Shown: piece after piece, positions 42,012-49,871 of the stretch
Position numbering within the stretch: the stretch's first letter is position 1
How the letters are laid out: every line of letters begins with the position of its first letter
NCBI RefSeq assembly: GCF_042666235.1
Contig: NZ_JBHTFQ010000009.1
Span: forward strand, 84,416-148,415
Origin: Halodurantibacterium daqingensis
GTDB lineage: Bacteria > Pseudomonadota > Alphaproteobacteria > Rhodobacterales > Rhodobacteraceae
Length of the DNA: 64,000 nt
Direction of reading: 5' to 3'
Translations under genes and position numbers: made by a program
Notes under the pieces: generated by a model
What the model was told of the DNA's origin: nothing
Database searches by the model: none
The model's input: only the letters and a program-made list of their open reading frames with translations

Positions 42012-43814
42012 ATGAACGCGCAGCGCCCCAACATGCGTCCGGTTATCCGGCAACTCGACGAAGCGACGGCCAACCGGATCGCGGCGGGCGAGGTTGTGGA
42101 GCGCCCGGCCTCGGCGGTCAAGGAGCTGGTGGAAAACGCAATCGACGCGGGGGCGCGGCGGATCGAGATCGCCTATGCCGATGGTGGCAAGACCCTGATC
42201 CGTGTCACGGATGACGGCTGCGGCATGAGCGCCGAGGACCTGCCCCTGGCGCTGTCGCGCCACGCGACGTCGAAGATCGATGGCAGCGACCTGCTGGCGA
42301 TCCGCAGCTTCGGCTTTCGTGGCGAGGCGCTGCCATCGCTTGGCGCGGTGGGGCGGCTTCAGATCACGTCGCGCGCCGAGGGCGAGGCCGCGACAATCTC
42401 GGTTTCCGGTGGACGGATCGAGCCGGTGCGACCGGCCGCGCTTGGCCGCGGCACGGTGGTCGAGCTGCGCGATCTGTTCTATGCGACGCCGGCGCGGCTC
42501 AAGTTTCTCAGAAGCGACCGGGCCGAGGCGCAGGCCATCGCCGACGTGGTGCGCCGGCTGGCCATGGCCGCGCCCGCAGTCACTTTCGTGTTGCGCGATA
42601 CCACTGGGGACGGTGACGGCCGCGTCGTGCTGCGGGCCGATGCCGCAGGCGGAGATCTCTTCGATGCGCTGCACCGGCGGCTTGCACAACTGATCGGCAG
42701 TGATTTCATCGAGAACGCACTGCCGCTGGACATCCGGCAGAATGATCTGCGCCTGACGGGTTATGCCGCGCTGCCCACCTATTCCCGGGGTGCGGCCGTG
42801 GCGCAGTATCTGTTCGTCAACGGCCGCCCGGTCCGCGACAAGCTGCTGCTGGGGGCGCTACGGGCAGCGTATTTCGATTATCTGTCGCGTGATCGCCATC
42901 CGGCCGCAGTGCTGTTCATCGAGTGTGATCCGCAGCTTGTGGATGTGAATGTGCATCCCGCCAAATCCGAGGTGCGCTTTCGAGATCCGGCTGCGGCGCG
43001 CGCGTTGATCGTGTCGGGGCTGCGGCAGGCGCTGGCGGGGGCGGGCCACCGCGCCTCGTCCACGGTTGGCGCGGCGACGCTTGATGCGATGCGTCCGGAA
43101 CCGCGTATCTATCAGATGGACCGGCCGTCCCCGCGCGCGATCCAGACAGCCTTCGTTGCCCAGGCGCCGGCGCCGGTATTCGCCGAAACCTCGGCGCCCT
43201 TTGCGCGGATCGAGGAAACCCCCGCCGTGCAGGAGGGGCCGCTGGGCGCTGCGCGGGCGCAGGTCCATGAAACCTATATCATAGCCCAGACCCGGGACGG
43301 CATCGTGATCGTCGATCAGCACGCCGCGCATGAACGTCTGGTCTATGAGCGATTGAAGCGGCAGTATGCGTCGTCGGGGATTGCCTCGCAGGCCCTTCTT
43401 ATCCCCGAGATCGTCGAGATGAGCGAGACCGAGGCCGCGACACTTCTGGCGCTGGCCCCTGACCTTGCCCGCCTTGGCCTGGTGCTGGAGCCCTTTGGCG
43501 GCAGTGCCATCGCGGTGCGGGAAACGCCGGCCCTGCTGGGCGTTGTGGATGCGCGGCGCCTGTTGCGCGATGTGCTGGACGAGATCGCCGATCAGGGCGA
43601 GGCGCTTGCACTGCAGGCCCGGCTTGAGGCGATCCTGTCGCGCATCGCCTGCCACGGTTCGATCCGGTCAGGCCGGCAGATGCGTGGCGAAGAAATGAAC
43701 GCGCTTCTGCGGGAAATGGAGGCAACGCCACATTCGGGCCAGTGCAACCACGGGCGCCCGACGTATGTGGAATTGCGTCTGGCAGATATCGAGCGGCTGT
43801 TCGGCCGACGTTGA
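42012..43814 (+). CDS. mutL: DNA mismatch repair protein MutL (endonuclease type)
   Basis: Links MutS to strand incision in mismatch repair. The 600-residue protein has the N-terminal GHKL ATPase (IAAGEVVERPASAVKELVEN; DDGCGM; GFRGEAL) to about residue 340, then a linker and a C-terminal dimerisation domain. That domain carries DQHAAHERLVYE at about 435-446, the DQHA(X)2E(X)4E endonuclease motif, and CNHGRP near the end. This fits genomes that lack MutH. Its stop abuts the chrR stop on the other strand. Confidence 0.96.
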   Translation: MNAQRPNMRPVIRQLDEATANRIAAGEVVERPASAVKELVENAIDAGARRIEIAYADGGKTLIRVTDDGCGMSAEDLPLALSRHATSKIDGSDLLAIRSFGFRGEALPSLGAVGRLQITSRAEGEAATISVSGGRIEPVRPAALGRGTVVELRDLFYATPARLKFLRSDRAEAQAIADVVRRLAMAAPAVTFVLRDTTGDGDGRVVLRADAAGGDLFDALHRRLAQLIGSDFIENALPLDIRQNDLRLTGYAALPTYSRGAAVAQYLFVNGRPVRDKLLLGALRAAYFDYLSRDRHPAAVLFIECDPQLVDVNVHPAKSEVRFRDPAAARALIVSGLRQALAGAGHRASSTVGAATLDAMRPEPRIYQMDRPSPRAIQTAFVAQAPAPVFAETSAPFARIEETPAVQEGPLGAARAQVHETYIIAQTRDGIVIVDQHAAHERLVYERLKRQYASSGIASQALLIPEIVEMSETEAATLLALAPDLARLGLVLEPFGGSAIAVRETPALLGVVDARRLLRDVLDEIADQGEALALQARLEAILSRIACHGSIRSGRQMRGEEMNALLREMEATPHSGQCNHGRPTYVELRLADIERLFGRR

Positions 43815-44468
43815 TCAGATCCGCAGGAAGGGCTGCGCGAGCCGTGGGAGCAGCGAATTGAAACGCAACGGCGCATCGGTCACGGCAAGGCAGATGCAAT
43901 CGTCGCCCGCCTCGGCGATCGGGGTATGTTCAAGCTCTTCGGTGGCGATCTCGATATCGCCGGGGCCGAAGCGATCGGTTTCGTCCCGAAAGGCGCCCTG
44001 AAGGACCAGCGTCAGTTCCATCCCGCGATGGCCATGGTCCGGCACGGCCGCACCAGCCGGAATATACAGAAGCCGCGCCGTCGCCCCGCGGGCGGTGGGC
44101 AGGATCGCCTGCTTCACCCCCATGCCGATCGCGCGCCAGCGGACTTGTTCAAGATCCCCGCCGACATAGTCCTGCAAGGGCGCGGGAAAGACCCGCCGGC
44201 CCTGCGGCCTGGGCTGTGCCGGCATCTGGGGTGCTCGAGGGGCGGCCGCGATGCGTTGCATTGTCAGCTCCAGGCTGTCTGCCGCGAGTTCGGGCAGATC
44301 CTCGGCTTCCAGCAGGGCGCCGCCGATGGCGTCAAACGCGCCAAGCCGCGCGCGGCATTCATCGCACAGCGAAACATGTGCGGCAACGATAAGGTTGAAC
44401 GCCTCGGGAAGCTGGCCCGCAGAATAAGCCATCAGCAGCGCGTCAGTCAGGTGGTGGGTGATCTTCAT
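43815..44468 (-). CDS. chrR: Anti-sigma factor ChrR (zinc anti-sigma domain plus cupin)
   Basis: A 217-residue inhibitor that holds sigma-E until singlet oxygen or related damage triggers release. The zinc ligands of the anti-sigma domain, H6, H31, C35 and C38, are at the same positions as in R. sphaeroides ChrR. The cupin domain has H145, H147, E151 and H181, and a C191-x-C193 pair, each shifted by four from R. sphaeroides. It follows rpoE by three bases and is cotranscribed with it. Confidence 0.95.
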   Translation of the reverse strand: MKITHHLTDALLMAYSAGQLPEAFNLIVAAHVSLCDECRARLGAFDAIGGALLEAEDLPELAADSLELTMQRIAAAPRAPQMPAQPRPQGRRVFPAPLQDYVGGDLEQVRWRAIGMGVKQAILPTARGATARLLYIPAGAAVPDHGHRGMELTLVLQGAFRDETDRFGPGDIEIATEELEHTPIAEAGDDCICLAVTDAPLRFNSLLPRLAQPFLRI

Positions 44469-44471
44469 GCT

Positions 44472-45005
44472 CTAGCTCATCTGATGGCGCAGCCTCTCGA
44501 GCGCCAACCTAATTCGGGATTTGATCGTGCCAAGCGGCAGCCCGGTTTCGGCGGCGATTTCGCTGTGCGAAAGGTCGCCGAAATAGGCGCGCTCGATCAG
44601 GTCACGCTGTTTTTCCGGAAGCTGCGCGAGGGCGGCGCTCAGGCGCCGTGTCTCCTGGCTCAGCGCCAGGGCATCGGCCTGATCGGGTTCCGGGTCCGGC
44701 CCCCAAGGAAGATCCTCGGGGTCGGGGCGGCGCTGTTTGCGCAGCGCGTCTATCTTGCGGTTCCGGGCGATGGTGAAGATCCAGGTCGCGACGCTGGCGC
44801 GGGAGGGGTCGAACATGTGCGCCTTGTGCCAGAGGGTCGCCATCACCTCTTGCGTGCATTCCTCGGCCAGGGTGCTGCTGGCGCCGGATTTCACCAGAAA
44901 GGCCTTCACGCGGGGCGCGAAGTGACGGAACACTTGGGCAAAGGCTGCGGTGTCACCCTCGCGGATCCGCGCCATGTGCATGGTCCAGTCGGGGCTGTCC
45001 GTCAT
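44472..45005 (-). CDS. rpoE: ECF sigma factor RpoE (ECF11-type, ChrR partner)
   Basis: A 177-residue extracytoplasmic-function sigma factor. Region 2 has FDPSRASVATWIFTIARNRK and region 4 has the helix-turn-helix SHSEIAAETGLPLGTIKSRI. Both are near-identical in pattern to R. sphaeroides sigma-E of the singlet-oxygen response. I take ATG 45005 (MTDSPDWTM) as the start. An open frame continues to 45191, but that is upstream of the promoter and cannot all be translated from it. chrR follows. It is likely autoregulated through the promoter at 45176-45204. Confidence 0.93.
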   Translation of the reverse strand: MTDSPDWTMHMARIREGDTAAFAQVFRHFAPRVKAFLVKSGASSTLAEECTQEVMATLWHKAHMFDPSRASVATWIFTIARNRKIDALRKQRRPDPEDLPWGPDPEPDQADALALSQETRRLSAALAQLPEKQRDLIERAYFGDLSHSEIAAETGLPLGTIKSRIRLALERLRHQMS

Positions 45006-45175
45006 TCGCGCGTCGTTCAACCCCGTCTCCTGTTTCGAAGCCGCCTGTTTGCGCTCACGATAAGCGGGGCGCGTCGGCGATGCATCCTGAAACTGCGCCT
45101 GCAACCCCGATGGGGCGCGTTCGGGAACAGGGGCTTCCCGGCAGGAGAGGGTGCTGGTCGCGGTCAACATGTCGG

Positions 45176-45204
45176 TCTTACGCAGCCACAAGAGGATCGG
45201 ATCA
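45176..45204 (-). promoter_or_regulatory. Sigma-E (ECF) promoter of rpoE-chrR
   Basis: On the minus strand TGATCC (45204-45199) is followed after exactly 18 bases by TAAGA (45180-45176). This equals the published R. sphaeroides sigma-E consensus TGATCC-N18-TAAGA as I recall it. Transcription would start near 45170, leaving a leader of about 165 bases before the chosen rpoE ATG. Confidence 0.85.
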
Positions 45205-45215
45205 TCTTAATCGCG

Positions 45216-45243
45216 TGATCCAGACGCGGGGCGATGGCGTATT
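45216..45243 (+). promoter_or_regulatory. Sigma-E (ECF)-like promoter of the five-gene operon
   Basis: TGATCC at 45216-45221, then 18 bases, then TATTG at 45240-45244 gives the same -35 element and spacing as the divergent rpoE promoter with a weaker -10. It points to the FAD oxidoreductase gene, with a start site expected near 45250. The two -35 elements are 11 bases apart. Confidence 0.65.
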
Positions 45244-45291
45244 GCTCCCATAACCGCAGAATGATCTGCGGCATGACATGAGGGATGAGAA

Positions 45292-46584
45292 TTGCTTCAG
45301 GACGCCTGTGCAGCACCAAGACGCATCGCGATAATCGGTGGGGGGATCGCGGGAATGGCGGCAGCCCACCGCCTTGCGCCGCATCACCACGTCGTCCTGT
45401 GCGAAGCGGCCACCCGGCTGGGGGGGCATGCGCGCACCGTCATGGCCGGTCGGCGCGGTGACCAACCGGTCGATACCGGCTTCATTGTCTTCAACAAGAC
45501 CAACTATCCGGGGCTGACGGCGCTGTTTTCGGACCTCGATGTGCCGATCGTGGAAAGCGACATGAGCTTTGGCGTCTCGGCGCGGGGCGGACGACTTGAA
45601 TATGGGCTGCGCAGCCTTGGCACGTTGTTCGCGCAGCGACGTAACGCCGCCGATCCCCGATTTCTTGGCATGATCCGTGATATCCTGCGTTTCAACTCCC
45701 GCGCCTTGGCCTTGGCCCAGGATCCGGCCATGACGATCCGCGAACTGCTTGAGGCGCTTGGCACCGGCGATTGGTTCCGCGACTACTATATCCTGCCGTT
45801 TTCCGGTGCGATCTGGTCGACACCGGTACGCGATGTGCTGGATTTTCCGGCGATGGCCATGCTGCGCTTCTTCGCAAATCACGCACTTCTGGGCGTTTCG
45901 GGTCAGCACCAGTGGTACACGGTGCGCGGCGGATCGGTTGAATATGTTCGCCGGCTTGAAGCGGCGCTGAAAGCCCTGGGTGTGGAGATTCGTCTGGGGG
46001 CACCGATAATGGCCGTGCGGCGCGGCCCGCGCGGCCCGGAACTGCGCGGCATCGGCGGCACCTGGGAACTGTTCGACGAGGTGGTCTTCGCCACGCATTC
46101 GGATGACACGCTGCGCCTTCTGTCCGATGCGACAGGGCCTGAACGCGCCGCGCTTGCCGCCATCCGCTATCAGCCGAACGAGGCGATGCTGCATGCTGAC
46201 CCTTCGGTCATGCCACAGCGGCGCAAGGTCTGGTCAAGCTGGGTCTATACCGACGCGGGCGGCAGGCCCACAGATCGCATCGGGCTGACCTACTGGATGA
46301 ACTCCCTGCAGCCGATCCCCGAGGATGACCCACTTTTCGTGACCTTGAACGCCACTGCGCCCATTCGGGATGACCTGATCCATGACAGCGTTACCTTCCG
46401 CCACCCGGTCTATGATACGGGCGCGCTGCGGGCGCAGCAGGAACTGCGCGGCATGAACGGCAAGGCCGGCACCTGGTTCTGTGGTGCCTGGATGAAGAAC
46501 GGTTTTCACGAGGACGGCTTGTCGAGCGCGCTTGATGTAGCAGCTGCGCTGCTGCGCGAACAGGCCGCGCGCGTGGCGGCATGA
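45292..46584 (+). CDS. FAD-dependent oxidoreductase / flavin amine oxidase-like, first gene of the sigma-E operon
   Basis: A 430-residue flavoprotein. The dinucleotide motif IAIIGGGIAGMAAAHRL begins near residue 12 and LGGHARTV follows, as in desaturase-like amine oxidases. R. sphaeroides has an equivalent gene (RSP_1091) beside rpoE that is linked to fatty-acid changes and ChrR turnover in the singlet-oxygen response. The start is TTG 45292 behind GAGGGATGAG; the next ATG would cut off the FAD motif. It overlaps the next gene (ATGA). The exact reaction is not known from sequence. Confidence 0.87.
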   Translation: MLQDACAAPRRIAIIGGGIAGMAAAHRLAPHHHVVLCEAATRLGGHARTVMAGRRGDQPVDTGFIVFNKTNYPGLTALFSDLDVPIVESDMSFGVSARGGRLEYGLRSLGTLFAQRRNAADPRFLGMIRDILRFNSRALALAQDPAMTIRELLEALGTGDWFRDYYILPFSGAIWSTPVRDVLDFPAMAMLRFFANHALLGVSGQHQWYTVRGGSVEYVRRLEAALKALGVEIRLGAPIMAVRRGPRGPELRGIGGTWELFDEVVFATHSDDTLRLLSDATGPERAALAAIRYQPNEAMLHADPSVMPQRRKVWSSWVYTDAGGRPTDRIGLTYWMNSLQPIPEDDPLFVTLNATAPIRDDLIHDSVTFRHPVYDTGALRAQQELRGMNGKAGTWFCGAWMKNGFHEDGLSSALDVAAALLREQAARVAA

Positions 46585-47342
46585 CCGTTCTGGATCACGT
46601 CACGGGCACCACGTTGCACAGCCGTTCGGGCGCAGTGCGAAACAGCTTTCGTTATGGCGTGGACTACCTGCTGATCGACCCGGCCGTGCCTGGTCAACGC
46701 CGACCGTGGCTTTTTTCACGCAACCGGCGCAATCTCGTAGCCGTGCATGACAGGGATCACGGCGGACCGCCCGGCGGGGGACGGGGCCTCGAATGGTTGC
46801 GGGAGATCCTGTCCGAGCGGGGCATCGATCCCGGGGGCCGCGTTCTTCTGCTCGCGCAGCCGCGCGTGCTGGGGCACGTGTTTAACCCCGTGAGTTTCTG
46901 GCTTTGTCTTGATCGGCAGGACAGGCTTTGTGTCGTGCTGGCCGAGGTGACCAACACCTACGGCGATCGTCACGGCTATGTTTGTCACCACGACGATCTG
47001 CGTCCGATCGAGGCGCGCGACCGTCTTGATGCCACCAAGGTCTTTCATGTGTCGCCGTTCCAGCCGGTAGCGGGGCGCTACTCTTTCCGGTTCCGGCTGG
47101 ACGAACGCAAGGTATCGGTGCAGATCGAATACGAGGCCGCGCCGGACGAGCGGCTTTTCGCGACGCTGGCCGGCACACGCCACCGGCTGACGGATTTGCG
47201 GCTGCTCGGAATCCTCTTGCGTCGTCCTTTCGGATCCCGTCGCATTCTGGCGCTGATCCACTGGCAGGCGCTGCGGCTGTTTCTCAAGGGTGCGCCCTTT
47301 CGCAACCGGCCGCCCCCGCCGGCAAGTGAGGTGTCGCGATGA
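46581..47342 (+). CDS. DUF1365 protein, second gene of the sigma-E operon
   Basis: A 253-residue soluble protein. The family signature is visible in NSFRYGVDYLLID, the long FNPVSFWLC core and EVTNTYGDRHGYV. DUF1365 genes are widely found beside FAD oxidoreductases and cyclopropane-fatty-acid synthases, so a part in modifying membrane fatty acids is likely but unproven. R. sphaeroides RSP_1090 is the positional match. Coupled at both ends by ATGA overlaps. Confidence 0.88.
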   Translation: MTVLDHVTGTTLHSRSGAVRNSFRYGVDYLLIDPAVPGQRRPWLFSRNRRNLVAVHDRDHGGPPGGGRGLEWLREILSERGIDPGGRVLLLAQPRVLGHVFNPVSFWLCLDRQDRLCVVLAEVTNTYGDRHGYVCHHDDLRPIEARDRLDATKVFHVSPFQPVAGRYSFRFRLDERKVSVQIEYEAAPDERLFATLAGTRHRLTDLRLLGILLRRPFGSRRILALIHWQALRLFLKGAPFRNRPPPPASEVSR

Positions 47343-48562
47343 CGCGGGGCGACCTGCGGGCACATGCATCTTTCGCTGGTGTTCTGGGGGCGGCAGGCCT
47401 GCCGATCTACATACATGCGCCCAAATTCTATGCCGACACGCACGCCATCGGCCTTGCCACCCTGGGCGCGATCCTCTTTGGTCTGCGCTGCCTTGATCTG
47501 GCACAGGATCCGGCCCTGGGCTGGCTTTCGGCGCGGTTGCGGCACTGGCGCGGTGTTGCGGCGATGGCCGCCGGGCTGATCATGGCGCTTGCGATGCTGG
47601 GGCTGTTCATGCCGGACCCGCTTCTGTCGCCCCCGTTATGGTTCGCGCTGATGCTGGCTGCCTTGTTCAGCGCCTTCAGCTTCCTGACCATCAGTTTCTA
47701 TGCGCAAGGCGTTTCGCTGGCGGCGCGCGAGGCTGGAGGGCACCTGCGCCTTGCCGCATGGCGCGAAAGTGGGGCGCTTGGCGGCATTGCCCTTGCGGCA
47801 GCGTTGCCGTCGGCGCTGACCTTTGCCACGGGACAGTCCTTTTTTGCGTTCGCGCTTGCGTTCGCGGCGGCGACGCTGGGGGCGCTGCTCCTGATGGCGG
47901 GACGCTGGCGCGCGGAAGCGGCTGCTTTGCGCGCACCGGGCCTGACAGAGGTTCTTGCCGACCCGCGCGCCCGGCGCCTGCTTCTGATTGCGCTGATCAA
48001 TGCGGCGCCTGTGGCCGTGAGTTCGACCCTGTTCCTGTTTTTCATCGACAGCCGGATCGCAGCACCGGGATGGGAGGGGCCGTTGCTGCTGGCCTTCTTC
48101 GTGGCCGCCGCTGCGGCCGCACCGGGCTGGGGCGCGTTGGCGGTGCGGATCGGTGCTCGGCCGACATTGCTTGCGGGAATGATACTTGCGACGGCCAGTT
48201 TCGCAACCGCGGGCCTGTTGGGACCCGGGGACATACTGCCCTTTGCCGCGATATGCATTCTGTCGGGTGCTGCAATGGGCGCCGACCTGACGCTGTTGCC
48301 TGCGCTGTTCGCCGCCCGCATGACGCAGATCACCCCCGAGGCCGCCGCAGGCTTTGGCCTCTGGTCCTTCGCTTCCAAGGCTTCGCTCGCGCTTGCTGCG
48401 GTCGTGGTCCTGCCGTTGCTTGACCGGGCGGGCTTCAGCGCGGGTGGTCCGAACAGCCCGGAGTCGCTTGCGGTTCTGGGGGCGCTCTACGCCCTTCTGC
48501 CCTGCGCGCTGAAATGTCTTGCCATCGGTCTGCTGCTGGCAACCGATCTGAAGGAGAATTGA
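47339..48562 (+). CDS. MFS / GPH-type transporter, third gene of the sigma-E operon
   Basis: A 407-residue integral membrane protein with about eleven or twelve hydrophobic helices, rich in Ala/Leu/Gly, resembling the sugar/cation symporter (GPH) branch of the MFS. The loop after helix 2, LDLAQDPALGWLSARLRHW, is typical. It overlaps the preceding gene (ATGA) and is in the position of R. sphaeroides RSP_1089. Given its partners, a lipid-related cargo seems more likely than a sugar, but that is inference. Confidence 0.87.
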   Translation: MTRGDLRAHASFAGVLGAAGLPIYIHAPKFYADTHAIGLATLGAILFGLRCLDLAQDPALGWLSARLRHWRGVAAMAAGLIMALAMLGLFMPDPLLSPPLWFALMLAALFSAFSFLTISFYAQGVSLAAREAGGHLRLAAWRESGALGGIALAAALPSALTFATGQSFFAFALAFAAATLGALLLMAGRWRAEAAALRAPGLTEVLADPRARRLLLIALINAAPVAVSSTLFLFFIDSRIAAPGWEGPLLLAFFVAAAAAAPGWGALAVRIGARPTLLAGMILATASFATAGLLGPGDILPFAAICILSGAAMGADLTLLPALFAARMTQITPEAAAGFGLWSFASKASLALAAVVVLPLLDRAGFSAGGPNSPESLAVLGALYALLPCALKCLAIGLLLATDLKEN

Positions 48563-48564
48563 TC

Positions 48565-49125
48565 ATGGAGCCGATGCTTCTGGTTCTGACGGGCGCGGCA
48601 CTCGCGCTGGGGGCGGTGCTGCTCGGGTCGCACATCCTGGGATTTGTCGCCCAACGCCCTGCGGACTTTGCGGGCCAGGGCCCTGTCCTGAACCTGCGCG
48701 ACCACCTCGCGGGCCCGCTTCTGTGCGAGGGCGTGATCTATGGGCCCACGGGCCGGGTGGTGTCACGATTTGTCGCGGAGATGGAGGCGCATTGGCATGG
48801 CAATGTCGGAACCATGACAGAAGAGTTCCGTTATGACAGTGGCGCCGTCCAGCACCGCCAGTGGACGCTGCATGTCGAGGGTGATGACCGAATCCGGGCT
48901 GAAGCGCCCGATGTCGTGGGCACGGGACATGGCGAACTATGCGGCCCCGCGCTGCGCCTGCGCTACCGGATCCGCCTCCCCGACAGCGCCGGGGGGTATG
49001 TTCTTGACACAACGGACTGGATGTATGTCGTGGAAAATGGAACGATCATCAACCGAAGCCAGTTCCGGAAATACGGGTTCAAGGTGGCGGAACTGATTGC
49101 GACGATACGGAAGAACGACCGGTAG
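48565..49125 (+). CDS. DUF3833 protein, fourth gene of the sigma-E operon
   Basis: A 186-residue protein with one N-terminal membrane segment (MLLVLTGAALALGAVLLGSH). Its body has the family pattern LAGPLLCEGVIYGPTGRVVS and a late WMYVVENGTIINRSQFRKYG, suggesting a periplasmic lipocalin-like beta barrel. AAGGAG stands nine bases upstream of the ATG. Position matches R. sphaeroides RSP_1088. Function unknown. Confidence 0.86.
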   Translation: MEPMLLVLTGAALALGAVLLGSHILGFVAQRPADFAGQGPVLNLRDHLAGPLLCEGVIYGPTGRVVSRFVAEMEAHWHGNVGTMTEEFRYDSGAVQHRQWTLHVEGDDRIRAEAPDVVGTGHGELCGPALRLRYRIRLPDSAGGYVLDTTDWMYVVENGTIINRSQFRKYGFKVAELIATIRKNDR

Positions 49126-49136
49126 GGGAAGAGAAC

Positions 49137-49871
49137 GTGAAAGACTGGCAGGGAAAACGCTATTGGCTGGTTGGGGCAAGCGAAGGTCTGGGGCGGGCGC
49201 TGGCCGACCGGATGAGCCGCGCCGGCGTCGAGATCATCGCGAGCGCGCGGAATGAAGCGCGCCTGGCCGATCTCGTGGCGGAGCTTCCCGGCAGATCGTC
49301 TTATGTGCCGGTCGATGTCTCGGATCGCAAATCTGTCGAGGCGGCGGCCGCCGAGGTTGGTCCGGTTGACGGCGTGGTTTATCTTGCCGGCGTCTATTGG
49401 CCGGTCAGCGCCACCGACTGGGATCCCGTGCATGTCGAACGCATGTGCGACGTGAACTTCACGGGCTGCGCGCGGGTGATGGGGGCGGTGGTGCCCGGCA
49501 TGATCGAGCGCGGCTCTGGTCATGTGGTGATCACGGGCAGCCTGTCGGGTTTTCGAGGCCTGCCCGGGGCCATCGGCTATGGCGCAAGCAAGGCCGCGGT
49601 GATGTCGCTCGCCGAATCGATGCGCGTCGATCTGCGGGAAACGGGCGTGGCGGTGCAGGTGGTCAATCCGGGCTTCATCCGCACGCGTCTGACCGACAAG
49701 AATGACTTCTCGATGCCCTTCATGATGGAAGCCGAGGACGCCGCGCGCGAGGTTTTCGAGCACATGACGACTGACCATTTCGGCAAGAGCTTTCCGCGCG
49801 GTTTTTCCTGGCTGTTCCGCGCCGGGCGCTTTCTGCCCGACTGGGCGTTTTACCGACTTATGGGCAAGTAG
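49137..49871 (+). CDS. Short-chain dehydrogenase/reductase, fifth gene of the sigma-E operon
   Basis: A 244-residue SDR. The cofactor motif GASEGLGRAL begins near residue 13 and the catalytic Tyr/Lys pair is in YGASKAA (about 149-153) after the serine in ITGSLSGFRG. The start is GTG 49137, behind GGGGAAGAG. It ends the five-gene run and corresponds to R. sphaeroides RSP_1087. Its last 14 bases overlap the convergent saccharopine-dehydrogenase-like gene. Confidence 0.9.
   Translation: MKDWQGKRYWLVGASEGLGRALADRMSRAGVEIIASARNEARLADLVAELPGRSSYVPVDVSDRKSVEAAAAEVGPVDGVVYLAGVYWPVSATDWDPVHVERMCDVNFTGCARVMGAVVPGMIERGSGHVVITGSLSGFRGLPGAIGYGASKAAVMSLAESMRVDLRETGVAVQVVNPGFIRTRLTDKNDFSMPFMMEAEDAAREVFEHMTTDHFGKSFPRGFSWLFRAGRFLPDWAFYRLMGK

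Noticed and set aside
45006..45191. A longer N terminus for RpoE starting at 45191 or 45170
   Set aside because: The sigma-E promoter at 45176-45204 lies inside the longest version, and family members start at the position of 45005.
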